From Planctobacterium sp965279005 (lineage in GTDB: Bacteria; Pseudomonadota; Gammaproteobacteria; Enterobacterales; Alteromonadaceae), in the NCBI GenBank assembly GCA_965279005.1, contig CBDIHK010000026.1:496001-560000 (forward strand): a stretch of DNA of 64,000 bases, in the 5' to 3' direction. Of this stretch, positions 23,939 to 33,564 are shown in pieces. Under the pieces are notes generated by a model. The model was given only the letters and a program-made list of their open reading frames with translations. It searched no databases and was not told the DNA's origin. A program made the position numbers and the translations under genes. Numbering within the stretch: position 1 is the first letter of the stretch; every line of letters starts with the position of its first letter.

Positions 23939-24937
23939 ATGACTTTGCATACAAACTTTTTCAAAAACGCGATGTTGGCTTCGCTTGTTATCTCGACTTT
24001 ACAGATCCCCACGCTTGCAGCTAAGCCACTAGATGGCTTGGAAACAGCAATTGCAATGGTAGAAAATGGCCAGCTGCAAGCAGCCAAACCAATCTTGGCA
24101 CGGTTCAGCGAGGATCCCCTAGCACAAACCTATTTGGCACAATTGATGATGGATGAAGACCTAGATGAAGCCGAAGAAATGATAGAAGCCGTGCTAAAGC
24201 AAGAACCAAAACTTGCCCACGCCCATTTTATTGCTGGGCGTATTATGGGACGACAGGCTAGCGAGGCGTTTTTATCGGCGTTGAGCTACGCCAAGAAATC
24301 TCTCACTGCCTTCAAAACAGCAGCAGAATTAGAGCCAGACAACCTCGAATACCAAATGGGAGTCTTCCGTTTCTACATTAATGCACCAAGCTTTGCCGGT
24401 GGCGACTTAGGGGAAGCTAGGCAGATCATTGCCAAGATCAAACAGCAAGACCTAGTCAGTGGCCTTTTGGCAGAAATCGAGCTAAGCCGTGGCCATGACA
24501 ATGACAAGGAACAGCAACGGGTGTTGCAACAACTGCTGCAGCAACATGCTGGCATACCAAGGTTGAACTACGAATATGGCATGTGGTTGCAACGCCAAGA
24601 GCAATATCAACAAGCAATAGAACAGTTTAATATTGCCCTGCAAAACAGCAATGAAGATGGTTTTGACTACGAAGGCCGATGCCTGACTTCCTACCAGATT
24701 GGCCGCACTGCTGTTTTCTCAAAATCGGAGGTGGCACAGGGCAAACAGCATTTAAACCACTATATTGACAATTGCCTTGAACAAACCCGGTCAATGCCAG
24801 AAACCCATTGGGCACAATTCCGGCTGGCCAACCTACTGGAACTCGCAGGTGAAAAAGAACAAGCCAAACACTTGTACCAATCCTTGCAAGATATTCCGGA
24901 CCAAGAGTTGCAACAACAGCTAAAATCTAAAATCTAA
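23939..24937 (+). CDS. Exported TPR protein
   Basis: 332 residues. N-terminal signal sequence (FFKNAMLASLVISTLQIPTLAA), then helical repeats of TPR type (AHAHFIAGRIMG, LTAFKTAAELEPDN, YEYGMWLQRQEQYQQAIEQFNIAL). Likely a periplasmic scaffold. The gene ends inside a heptamer repeat (CTAAAAT x5), so unit gain or loss could change the last residues. It is co-transcribed with the membrane protein before it, 2 bp away. Confidence 0.75.
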   Translation: MTLHTNFFKNAMLASLVISTLQIPTLAAKPLDGLETAIAMVENGQLQAAKPILARFSEDPLAQTYLAQLMMDEDLDEAEEMIEAVLKQEPKLAHAHFIAGRIMGRQASEAFLSALSYAKKSLTAFKTAAELEPDNLEYQMGVFRFYINAPSFAGGDLGEARQIIAKIKQQDLVSGLLAEIELSRGHDNDKEQQRVLQQLLQQHAGIPRLNYEYGMWLQRQEQYQQAIEQFNIALQNSNEDGFDYEGRCLTSYQIGRTAVFSKSEVAQGKQHLNHYIDNCLEQTRSMPETHWAQFRLANLLELAGEKEQAKHLYQSLQDIPDQELQQQLKSKI

Positions 24938-24954
24938 AATCTAAAATCTAAAAT
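24920..24954. repeat. Five perfect tandem copies of CTAAAAT
   Basis: A 7-bp unit repeated five times and spanning the stop codon of the TPR gene (24935-24937). Because 7 is not a multiple of 3, gain or loss of a unit would shift the reading frame at the extreme C-terminus. Confidence 0.9.
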
Positions 24955-25044
24955 CTAGGCTAGCAGCCGGGCACTGAATGGGCGGCCGTGGGACAACATA
25001 TTATACTTTGGTCTAAGCCATTCATAAAAACTTGTTGAATCTAT

Positions 25045-25080
25045 AACCTTTGCCACTATTAAAGAGGCAAAGGTTTTTTT
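25045..25080 (+). terminator. Terminator or attenuator immediately before gshB
   Basis: AACCTTTGCC (25045-25054) pairs with GGCAAAGGTT (25066-25075), followed by a 7-T run. Its end is 15 nt before the gshB start codon. It can terminate the upstream TPR operon, but any gshB promoter must lie before or inside it, so it may act as an attenuator. Confidence 0.85.
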
Positions 25081-25095
25081 CATACAGGTGATATT

Positions 25096-26049
25096 TTGAG
25101 CATCAGCCTCGCCATCGTGATGGATCCCATCAGTGCCATAAACATTAAAAAAGATACAAGTTTCGCCATGCTGCTGGCAGCACAAGCTAGGGGTTACCAG
25201 CTAACCTACCTAGAAATGGCCGACTTGTACCTCATCAATGGTGAACCCAGGGCAAGGGCGCGCAGCTTGTCTGTGCAAAAAGATGCCGACAACTGGTATC
25301 AACTAGGTGAACTGGAAGACAAAGGTTTAGGTGACTTCGATGTTATCTTGATGCGCAAAGATCCGCCTTTTGATGGTGAATACCTCTATGCCAGCCAAAT
25401 GTTGGAGCTGGCAGAACAGCGCGGCGCATTAGTGGTCAATAAAGCCCAGGCCCTGCGCGACTTTAACGAAAAACTGTTTACATCCTGGTTTCCAGATTTG
25501 ATACCTGCCACCCTGGTTACCCGTGACAGCCAGCTGATTCGGGAATTCCACCAAAAGCACCGGGACATAATATGCAAACCTTTGGATGGTATGGGCGGCA
25601 CCTCCATTTTTAGGGTAAAAGACGACGGCAATAACCTGGGTGTTATTATTGAAACGCTCACCGCCTTAGGCAACCAGTATGCCATGTTCCAAGAATTCTT
25701 ACCGGCGATTAAGGACGGGGACAAACGCATCTTAATTATCGACGGCGAAGTGGTGCCTTACTGCCTTGCAAGGTTGCCAAGCAAAGGCGAAAACCGGGGC
25801 AACTTAGCTGCAGGCGGTACCGGTAGGCCACAGCCTTTGTCAGACAGCGATTTGGCATTGGCGAAACAGATCGCACCACTTTTAGTGGAACACGGGCTTA
25901 TATTTGTCGGTCTAGATGTTATAGGTGACAGGATCACCGAAATAAACGTAACTAGCCCAACTTGCGTACAGGAGATTGAAGCCCAGTACGATGTTGATAT
26001 TACTGGCATGTTGTTTGATGCCATTGAAAAGCGCTTAGATAATAGCTGA
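25096..26049 (+). CDS. gshB: Glutathione synthetase
   Basis: 317 residues, normal length. The start appears to be TTG (25096), with AGGTGA upstream, which places LAIVMDPISAINIKKDTSFAMLLAAQ in register with known GshB N-termini. ATP-grasp motifs: KPLDGMGGTSIFRV, EFLPAIKDGDKRILIIDGEV and GLDVIGDRITEINVTSPT. It ligates gamma-glutamylcysteine and glycine. It is followed 19 bp later by yqgE, the usual order. Confidence 0.97.
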   Translation: MSISLAIVMDPISAINIKKDTSFAMLLAAQARGYQLTYLEMADLYLINGEPRARARSLSVQKDADNWYQLGELEDKGLGDFDVILMRKDPPFDGEYLYASQMLELAEQRGALVVNKAQALRDFNEKLFTSWFPDLIPATLVTRDSQLIREFHQKHRDIICKPLDGMGGTSIFRVKDDGNNLGVIIETLTALGNQYAMFQEFLPAIKDGDKRILIIDGEVVPYCLARLPSKGENRGNLAAGGTGRPQPLSDSDLALAKQIAPLLVEHGLIFVGLDVIGDRITEINVTSPTCVQEIEAQYDVDITGMLFDAIEKRLDNS

Positions 26050-26068
26050 AGATCCAAAGGGGGATAGC

Positions 26069-26635
26069 ATGGCAAATAGTTTAGAAAACCACTTTTTGAT
26101 CGCAACTCCCCAGTTGGAAGGCTCCTATTTCGGGCGCTCGGTTACCTATATTTGTGAACACAATACCGAGGGCGCCATGGGTATCGTTATCAACCAGGAA
26201 ACTGACCTTACCTTGAAGCAATTGCTGGGCATGACTGAGGAGCTGGGTGACACAGACGTTGACGCCCAGCATTCAGCGGACAAAATCTATGCCGGTGGCC
26301 CTGTTAGCCGGGATCGCGGGTTCATCCTGCATACCACCCAGCCAGGCTGGAGCTCAAGCCTCGCACTCACCTCTGAAATAATGGTCACCACTTCCAAGGA
26401 CATATTGAGCGTTATTGGCAATGACAAAGGACCAAGCCAGTCGATCGTGGCTTTAGGCTATGCCGGTTGGTCTCCGGGCCAGTTGGAAGATGAGTTGGAA
26501 ACCAACTCATGGTTGACCCTTGAAGCGGATCTGGATCTATTGTTCAACGTGCCCGCCGCGCAAAAGTGGCAAACAGCGATTGATAAATTGGGGATCGACA
26601 TTTGGCAACTTGCCCCAACCGTTGGCCACGCCTAA
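26069..26635 (+). CDS. yqgE: UPF0301 protein YqgE
   Basis: 188 residues, the standard length of the YqgE/AlgH family (DUF179). Conserved blocks: NHFLIATPQL, FGRSVTYICEHNTEGAMGIVIN, IYAGGPVSRDRGFILH, and ALGYAGWSPGQLEDEL. Biochemical role unresolved. In related genomes ruvX follows; here the two are 24 kb apart. Confidence 0.95.
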   Translation: MANSLENHFLIATPQLEGSYFGRSVTYICEHNTEGAMGIVINQETDLTLKQLLGMTEELGDTDVDAQHSADKIYAGGPVSRDRGFILHTTQPGWSSSLALTSEIMVTTSKDILSVIGNDKGPSQSIVALGYAGWSPGQLEDELETNSWLTLEADLDLLFNVPAAQKWQTAIDKLGIDIWQLAPTVGHA

Positions 26636-26813
26636 GACAAAAAAGGCATTCAAAGCCACATATTTTCAAGACTAACCCCATAAATTGCGGTTAAATGCCT
26701 TGTTGTCACCCGAAATTGCATTATCATGAAACTGTTTAGCCCGCTGTGCACAAATATATGCTTACTTACTTGATACGCAACACATTTTTACCAAACACGG
26801 ACGCTAGCTTACC

Positions 26814-29024
26814 ATGGCTGTAAGGCGCTGCTTAGCCCTCATTTGTCTATTTTTGCTGCCTTATTGCGGCCAAGCACAAACCGTTGACCACCCGCTATTA
26901 CAACAAGCTATCGATATGGATGGCACCCAAAAGCAAGCCATCCTAGACCTGTTGACCCCATTATTGCGCCAAGGTGAATTTGACCAAACGCCCTATGAAA
27001 AGTACCACGCTTTGCGGGAAGTGAGTTTTGCTTATTTGCGCTTGGGACAAATAGAGCAGGCAAGGCGCCACACGGAACTGCTGCGCTTGCATGGGCAGCA
27101 ATCCGGCGAAACCTTCTATGTCGCCAAAAGCTACCATATTGACGGGGAAATTTACGACGCCCTCGCACAGTTTGACAACAAGTTGGCAGCACAAAAAAAA
27201 GCACTGAGCCTGTTGGACAGTATTGAAGGTGATTATGATAAAACAGAAAAGGTCACAGTGCTGGTTGAAATTGCCAGTGGATACCGCGAATCAGGCCAGC
27301 TAGCTGAAGCATTGTACGCCGCTAGGTTCGCCGAAAACTTTGCCCGCAGCATTGAAGACATTGAGGGCATTGCCAGTGCCTATAACGTAATGGGCGTAGC
27401 CCACCAAAACCTAGGTAACTATCCCAAAGCCCTTGAGTACATGTTACAAACCATTGAGCTTGACCGGCAAATCGGCAAAGACAACGAAGTCAGCACTTCT
27501 TTGTTCAACGTCGCGACCATTTATGAAGAAATGGGCGATATCGAACTGGCGGAAGACTACTACCAACAGGCGCTGGAATTAGATTTGCAAACCCAAAATC
27601 CAGACCACCTTGGTTATGACTATGCAAAATTGGGAAAAATGGCATTGTTGCGAGGCGACTTTGAGCTAGCACGGCAACAAACCTTAAAAGCCATGGATAT
27701 GTTCCAATCGGTAAAAGCCAAACGCAACATTGGCTGGATGTATAACAAGCTCGCAATCATTGAACTGGAAGCGGGCGAGCTGGAAACCAGCCAGGCCTAC
27801 CTTGGGCAAGCGCTCACCATCAACCAGGATGTCCAGGACTATAACCTAATCACCGAGTCCTTTGTCACCAAGGCGGGACTGGCATTGAAGCGGGGCAGCT
27901 ACCTTGAAGCACACCAAGCGCTGGACGAAGTAGAAAAAAATGCCATTGAACGTCGCGCCGCGCCACAAATTGAAGAAATATTTGATTTGCGCAGCCGCAT
28001 CTTTGAACGCCAAGGCCGGTACCAACAAGCACTTAACAGCGCCCGGCAATTCCATGAACTTTACCAAAGTATGAATGAACGCGAGAAGGCAAAGACGGTT
28101 GCTGGCCTGCAGAGCAATATTAATTTCCTGCAGCGGGAACACCGCATCCAAATGCTGGAAAAAGACAAAGCCATTAAGAACGTGCAGTTGCAACAAACTA
28201 AGATCCAGCGCAACGCCTGGATTTCAATATTGCTTTCGGTGCTGTTTGTGATTGCCGCGATTGGCTACCGGGAATACACCAAGCGCCGTGTGGCTGGTTA
28301 CAAGGCGCGATTAATGGAAGAGTCGGTTGAACGCAAGAATGCCATGCTGGCGGAAGTCTCCCATGAGTTGCGCAGCCCGCTTACCGCGCTCAAATTGCAA
28401 GTAGAGGCATTGGAATACAATATTGAAGATGATCCTAAAGCGGCTTACACCCGGATTAACCAAAAAGTGGCTGAGCTCAATCAACTAATAGAGGATTTAT
28501 ATGAACTCGCCCGTGCCGACAGCGGCTTATTGAAACTAGAACTTGATGAGATCTCGGTGCACGAATTAGTAGCCGATATTACTGAAGGTTACGCAGAAGT
28601 CGTCGAGCACCACGGATTAAAATTAGAAGCTGATATTTTACCGACCGAAACTGACATCATAAGGGCCGACGCCAACCGGTTAAAACAAGTTATTGTGAAC
28701 TTGATACGCAATAGCCTAAATTATACCGACGCCCCAGGTATCATCCGCTGTAGCACGCAAATCACCAAGGACAAAGTTGAAATCCAAGTGGAAGACTCTG
28801 CACCTGGCGTCGCGGAACCAGATCTGCCCAGGTTGTTTGAACGGCTATACCGCACTAAAGACTCAAAAGCCCGCGATACCGGAGGTTCCGGCCTGGGCTT
28901 ATCCATCTGCAAAAGCCTTATCGATGCCCACTCTGGCACTATCAAAGCATCTCCTAGTAAATTAGGCGGTTTAAAAGTAAATATCTCCCTACCTAAAATC
29001 CACGCCGATATAGCTCCTAGCTAG
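26814..29024 (+). CDS. TPR-containing sensor histidine kinase, orphan
   Basis: 736 residues. Signal peptide (MAVRRCLALICLFLLPYCGQA), about 430 residues of periplasmic TPRs (NVMGVAHQNLGNYPKALEYM, NVATIYEEMGDIELAEDYY), one membrane span near residue 475 (WISILLSVLFVIAAIGY), HisKA with EVSHELRSPLTALKL, and an ATPase domain (NRLKQVIVNLIRNSLNY, GGSGLGLSICKSLI). There is no receiver domain and no adjacent regulator gene. The RND pump encoded downstream may be a target, but that is inference from position. Confidence 0.9.
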   Translation: MAVRRCLALICLFLLPYCGQAQTVDHPLLQQAIDMDGTQKQAILDLLTPLLRQGEFDQTPYEKYHALREVSFAYLRLGQIEQARRHTELLRLHGQQSGETFYVAKSYHIDGEIYDALAQFDNKLAAQKKALSLLDSIEGDYDKTEKVTVLVEIASGYRESGQLAEALYAARFAENFARSIEDIEGIASAYNVMGVAHQNLGNYPKALEYMLQTIELDRQIGKDNEVSTSLFNVATIYEEMGDIELAEDYYQQALELDLQTQNPDHLGYDYAKLGKMALLRGDFELARQQTLKAMDMFQSVKAKRNIGWMYNKLAIIELEAGELETSQAYLGQALTINQDVQDYNLITESFVTKAGLALKRGSYLEAHQALDEVEKNAIERRAAPQIEEIFDLRSRIFERQGRYQQALNSARQFHELYQSMNEREKAKTVAGLQSNINFLQREHRIQMLEKDKAIKNVQLQQTKIQRNAWISILLSVLFVIAAIGYREYTKRRVAGYKARLMEESVERKNAMLAEVSHELRSPLTALKLQVEALEYNIEDDPKAAYTRINQKVAELNQLIEDLYELARADSGLLKLELDEISVHELVADITEGYAEVVEHHGLKLEADILPTETDIIRADANRLKQVIVNLIRNSLNYTDAPGIIRCSTQITKDKVEIQVEDSAPGVAEPDLPRLFERLYRTKDSKARDTGGSGLGLSICKSLIDAHSGTIKASPSKLGGLKVNISLPKIHADIAPS

Positions 29025-29204
29025 GTAATTGTAAATCGATAAATTTCGGGTTCAAGATTGCAAAAGCTTAACTTGCAGCTCGGGACACATCATTATTAAA
29101 TGTGGTGGCTAGGCAAAGTAGGATTATGGGTCGCCTTGATCCCACTTGTGTCGGCTCCGTATTAGCTTCAAAAACACAACCAACTACATTTCTGGAAACA
29201 ATAA

Positions 29205-30287
29205 ATGCTGCAGTTTAAACGATGGATAGTGACGCTCTTCTGCCTTGTTGCATTGGTGGCGGGGCTTGGTTTTGTGAAATTTACCCAAATCCAAGCCGCA
29301 ATTGCATTTGGGGAATCGTTTCCCGAAACCAGTGAAACCGTGCAAGCCTTGGTAGCGACAAAAACCAGTTGGCAACCACAACTGGAGGTAGTGGGTGAGA
29401 TAACGGCATTGCAAACTTTGGAATTGCGCAACGAACTGGAAGGTTTGATAACCGAAGTTAACTTCAAAAGCGGTGAAGCTGTTGAGGCTGGCGAGGTACT
29501 AATGCGCCTTGATGCCACAACTGAACAAGCACAATTGGATGCTATCCAGGCACAGATAGAATTGGCAAAGCTCGATGTCAAACGCTTTGGCGACCTATTG
29601 CAAAGCAATGCGGGTTCACGCGAGCAGCTAGACCGCGCCAACGCCCAGTTGGCAGTATACCAAGCAAACGCAAGGGCGCTGCAGGCCACTATAACCAAAA
29701 AAACCCTCACCGCCCCCTTTTCTGGCACTGCTGGTATCCACCAATGGGAGGTTGGTAGCTTTTTACCAAGCAACACACGAGTGACAACCTTGGTAGGTGA
29801 CTTGTCCGAAGTTTGGGTGGACTTTTCATTGCCCCAAAAACACTCAGGCGTAACCCAGGGTAGCCAAATACAGGTGCGGGCACCGGATATTAGCGATACT
29901 GTGATGGCAGCTACCATTATAGCCGTGGAACAACGCATCAACAGTGGCTCCCGCAGCTTGCAGGTGCGCGCATCTATGGATAACAGCAGCGCGAAACTCA
30001 AACCAGGTACCTTTGTGCAAATCCAAATTGCCAGTGGCCAACCCCAAGACGCTTTTGCATTGCCGACAGCGGCGCTGCGCTTTGACAGCTTCGGCAGCTA
30101 TGTTTTTGTCCTAAATAAAGACGATGCAGGGCAATGGCGCGCTGCACGCAGGCCCGTCGAGCTGCTTTCGAGGGAGTATGAAACAGCGTATATCCGCAGC
30201 GGCCTTGATGCTGGCGAAACCATCGCAACGGTCGGCTCCGCCAAACTCTATGAAGGCTTGTTAGTGTTTGTGGCGGAGGACAACTAG
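29205..30287 (+). CDS. RND efflux periplasmic adaptor (membrane fusion protein)
   Basis: 360 residues. An N-terminal membrane anchor (LFCLVALVAGLGFV), lipoyl halves flanking a short coiled coil (AQLDAIQAQIELAKLDVKRF), a beta-barrel (VTTLVGDLSEVWVDFSLPQ) and a membrane-proximal domain. It connects the RND pump to an outer-membrane channel that is not encoded in the window. Its stop codon overlaps the GTG start of the pump gene. Confidence 0.92.
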   Translation: MLQFKRWIVTLFCLVALVAGLGFVKFTQIQAAIAFGESFPETSETVQALVATKTSWQPQLEVVGEITALQTLELRNELEGLITEVNFKSGEAVEAGEVLMRLDATTEQAQLDAIQAQIELAKLDVKRFGDLLQSNAGSREQLDRANAQLAVYQANARALQATITKKTLTAPFSGTAGIHQWEVGSFLPSNTRVTTLVGDLSEVWVDFSLPQKHSGVTQGSQIQVRAPDISDTVMAATIIAVEQRINSGSRSLQVRASMDNSSAKLKPGTFVQIQIASGQPQDAFALPTAALRFDSFGSYVFVLNKDDAGQWRAARRPVELLSREYETAYIRSGLDAGETIATVGSAKLYEGLLVFVAEDN

Positions 30288-33200
30288 TGGCTGATGACAA
30301 ATCCAAGCAAAGCGGCAATATTGTTGAATCGGGCTCCGAACTGATCAACAGTCCTTCCATCATGGACGTATTTTGCAAGCGCCCAATCCTAGCCATTGTC
30401 ATTTCATTAGCCATTGTCCTAATTGGCGTAAGGGCTGCTGGCAGCATTTCGGTATTGCAATTCCCACAGCTAAGTAGTGCCTCCATACAAATCAGTACCC
30501 CTTATGTTGGCGCTTCGGCTGAAGTAGTCCAGGGCTTTATTACCGAACCTATAGAGCGGGCGGCCTCGTCTGTACCGGGAGTTGATTATGTTGACTCCAA
30601 TACCACGCCAGGCTTGAGCACTGTCAACGTTTGGCTGCGGCTGAATGAAGATCCCGCAGATGCCTTGGCTGAACTGTCTGCCCGCATCGACCAGATCCGC
30701 TTTGAACTGCCAGAAGCGGCGGAAGATCCGGCAATCCAAGTAGTACGTGCCGACCGGCCGTTCGCAATATTTTACTTGACGGTAAACTACGACGAAGAAG
30801 CTGCAGGAATGTCACGGCTGGAAGTTACCGACTACCTATCCCGCAATGTCAGCCCAGCGCTGGCGTCAATTCCCGGGGTGCAACGCATCGGCTTGGAAGG
30901 TGCGCGTACGCCGACGATGAGGGTTTGGCTGGATACCCAAAAAATGGCTGCTTTGGGTGTTGCAGCGGATGATGTGGCGACAGCCTTGCGCAATAACAAC
31001 CTAATATCGACTATTGGTAACAGCGAAAACAACCAGCAACGCATCTCGCTGTTGACCGATACCAGCCTGACCAACATCGAAGAGTTCGAAAACCTGGTGG
31101 TCAGCGACCGCAATGGCATACAGGTTAAGATACGCGATATTGCCAGCGTAGAAGTAGGCGAAGAGGAGGCAGTGGTCACTGCCAGGCTGGACAAGGAAAC
31201 GGTGCTATATATATCGGTTTGGCCGCTACCTGGTGCCAATGAAATTGAAATTGGTGACCGCTTGTACCTGATGGTGGATGAAATCAACCAAACCCTACCC
31301 AAAGGCATGAGTATTGATGACGGCTACGATGGCACCCTGTATATGCGGGATGCCTTGCGCGAGATTTTCATCACCCTGGCCGAGACAGTTATCCTAGTGG
31401 GTATTGTAGTGCTCGCCATGATGGGTTCATTCCGTACGGCCATTGTACCGTTGGTGACCATACCCATCTCCATCCTCGGCGCCATTGGCGCTATGTACAT
31501 GGTGGGTTTTAGCCTAAACCTGCTGACAGTATTGGCTATTGTGCTATCCGTTGGCTTAGTGGTTGATGATGCCATTGTGGTAGTGGAAAACGTCGCCCGC
31601 TATATGCGCTCGGGTATGGGACGGCTACAGGCGGCACTAGCAAGCTCGCGGCAACTTTTGGCTCCCATTATCAGTATGACCATTACCTTGGCCGCGGTGT
31701 ACGCGCCAATTGGCTTGTTGACGGGCCTGACCGGTGCCCTATTCAAGGAATTCGCGTTTTCCTTGGCTATCGCGGTACTGATATCAGGGATTGTGGCGAT
31801 TACCCTGTCCCCGATTATGAGCGCCTATGCCTGCGCTGAGGATGGCAAAGAAAGTAAGCTGACCCGACAAATCAACGGGTTGTTTGAAAACCTGAAACAA
31901 TCTTACGGTAAGTTACTACTGAAAACCCTGCAGTGGCAAAGCCAGATCCTGTTTGCCGCCGTGTTTGTTTCCCTACTCAGTGTGCCTTTTTATCTATTTT
32001 CACTAAAAGAGCTGGCACCTACTGAAGACCAATCTGGCATAACAGTCATTGTGGAATCCGCGCCAGAAGCCTCCATCGACTATACCCTGGAACATATGGA
32101 TCAAGTAGTGGACACCATGAACCAGCTGGATGGTGCCAAATTCATGTGGCAAATTATGAACCCGGCCGGTGGTTTTTCTGGCGTAGATTTTGTGCCAGTC
32201 GATGAGCGCAGCGAAAACGTTCAAGACATGTTTTGGCAGGCGTTTGGCAGCTTAAACCAAATCCCTGGCTTGAAAGCTTTTCCGGTCCTGGATTCCGCCT
32301 TGCCCACAGCAGGTAACTTCTCAGTGGAGCTGGTGGTGCAAAGCACCGATGAGTACAACACCATGAAGCAGTATGCGGATCAGATGGTGGCAGCAGCCAA
32401 CCAAAGCGGTATGTTCCTATTTGCCAGTACCGATTTGAAAATTGATTTGCCACAGGTTCGGTTCGAACTTGACCGCAAGCGGATTGCTGACCTTGGTATG
32501 GATTTGGCGAGTGTAAACCGGCAGTTGTCCACCCTGCTCTCTGGCAATTTTGTCAATCGCTACAACCAGGATGGCAGGGCTTACCGGGTGGTGCCCATGG
32601 TTAAACAAAGCGAGCGCTTTACCCCTGAAGATATCCTGGATTTGCAACTGCGTACGCCAAGCGGCGATCTGATCCCGGTGCGCGCTATCGCCACCTTGCG
32701 CACCGAAACCGCACCAAGGGTATTGGCGAAATTCCAACAAAAGAACGCCTTCCGGATTTTTGGTGAAGTGATACCTGGACGCGCTACCAAGGAACAAGGT
32801 TTAGCCGAATTGGAAAAAATCGCGGATCAATTATTACCGGCGCAATACAGCATTGACTACGCGGGCGAGTCACGGCAAATACGCTTAGAGGGCAATACGT
32901 TGGAAGGGGTACTTCTAGTCGCCTTGGTGTTTGTATTTTTGGTACTTGCGGTGCAGTTCAATAGTTTCCGGGATCCGTTAGTTGTATTACTCGGCTCGGT
33001 ACCGCTGGCGTTATCAGGGGCACTGATGCTCACCTTTTTAGACTTCACCACCATCAATATTTATTCCCAGGTAGGCTTTATTACGCTGGTTGGCCTAGTG
33101 GCCAAAAATGGCATACTGATTGTCGAGTTCGCCAACCATATGCAACGGCAAGGCTTGGCGAAGGTACAGGCCATAGAAGTCGCCGCGAAAACCCGCTTAA

Positions 33201-33451
33201 GGCCGGTATTGATGACCACTGCTGCTACCGTCTTGGGCCACTTCCCCTTGGTACTGGTTGTGGGCGCCGGGGCCGAAGCCCGTAACAGTATCGGCATCAT
33301 CCTAGTTGCGGGCATGCTGGTAGGGGTAATATTTACCCTTTTGGTATTGCCTAGCGTGTATATGGCCCTGGCGTCGAACCACCAAAAAACAGACGTAGCA
33401 CCAGAGCCAGCTTTTGATGCAGAGACAGCCCCGCAACGGGCCGCCAACTAG
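30287..33451 (+). CDS. RND-family efflux transporter (AcrB/MexF type)
   Basis: 1054 residues from a GTG start, the full length for hydrophobe/amphiphile RND pumps. Twelve helices and two periplasmic porter loops are evident. The proton-relay aspartates are in helix 4 (GLVVDDAIVVVENVARYM), and the R-helix is VLMTTAATVLGHFPLVL. It exports drugs, bile salts or similar compounds; specificity is unknown. The first cytoplasmic ~25 residues are longer than usual. A perfect 14-bp hairpin covers its stop codon. Confidence 0.95.
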   Translation: MADDKSKQSGNIVESGSELINSPSIMDVFCKRPILAIVISLAIVLIGVRAAGSISVLQFPQLSSASIQISTPYVGASAEVVQGFITEPIERAASSVPGVDYVDSNTTPGLSTVNVWLRLNEDPADALAELSARIDQIRFELPEAAEDPAIQVVRADRPFAIFYLTVNYDEEAAGMSRLEVTDYLSRNVSPALASIPGVQRIGLEGARTPTMRVWLDTQKMAALGVAADDVATALRNNNLISTIGNSENNQQRISLLTDTSLTNIEEFENLVVSDRNGIQVKIRDIASVEVGEEEAVVTARLDKETVLYISVWPLPGANEIEIGDRLYLMVDEINQTLPKGMSIDDGYDGTLYMRDALREIFITLAETVILVGIVVLAMMGSFRTAIVPLVTIPISILGAIGAMYMVGFSLNLLTVLAIVLSVGLVVDDAIVVVENVARYMRSGMGRLQAALASSRQLLAPIISMTITLAAVYAPIGLLTGLTGALFKEFAFSLAIAVLISGIVAITLSPIMSAYACAEDGKESKLTRQINGLFENLKQSYGKLLLKTLQWQSQILFAAVFVSLLSVPFYLFSLKELAPTEDQSGITVIVESAPEASIDYTLEHMDQVVDTMNQLDGAKFMWQIMNPAGGFSGVDFVPVDERSENVQDMFWQAFGSLNQIPGLKAFPVLDSALPTAGNFSVELVVQSTDEYNTMKQYADQMVAAANQSGMFLFASTDLKIDLPQVRFELDRKRIADLGMDLASVNRQLSTLLSGNFVNRYNQDGRAYRVVPMVKQSERFTPEDILDLQLRTPSGDLIPVRAIATLRTETAPRVLAKFQQKNAFRIFGEVIPGRATKEQGLAELEKIADQLLPAQYSIDYAGESRQIRLEGNTLEGVLLVALVFVFLVLAVQFNSFRDPLVVLLGSVPLALSGALMLTFLDFTTINIYSQVGFITLVGLVAKNGILIVEFANHMQRQGLAKVQAIEVAAKTRLRPVLMTTAATVLGHFPLVLVVGAGAEARNSIGIILVAGMLVGVIFTLLVLPSVYMALASNHQKTDVAPEPAFDAETAPQRAAN

Positions 33452-33466
33452 CTGGCGGCCCGTTGC
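33433..33466. terminator. Hairpin overlapping the RND pump stop codon
   Basis: GCAACGGGCCGCCA (33433-33446), loop ACTAGC containing the TAG stop, and the exact complement TGGCGGCCCGTTGC (33453-33466). GC-rich, without a T-run; it may terminate transcription or protect the mRNA end. Confidence 0.6.
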
Positions 33467-33564
33467 CAAGTTTATTAGCCAGCCACTGGCGCTTGCGGCC
33501 AAATACCGACTCCATTAATAGCAAAGCCCTGGAATTGGCTAAAGAAGCAAACCATAATTGAGCT

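Noticed and set aside
29168..30001. Antisense frame of 277 codons over the RND adaptor
   Set aside because: A shadow of the adaptor gene, with no ribosome binding site or domain.
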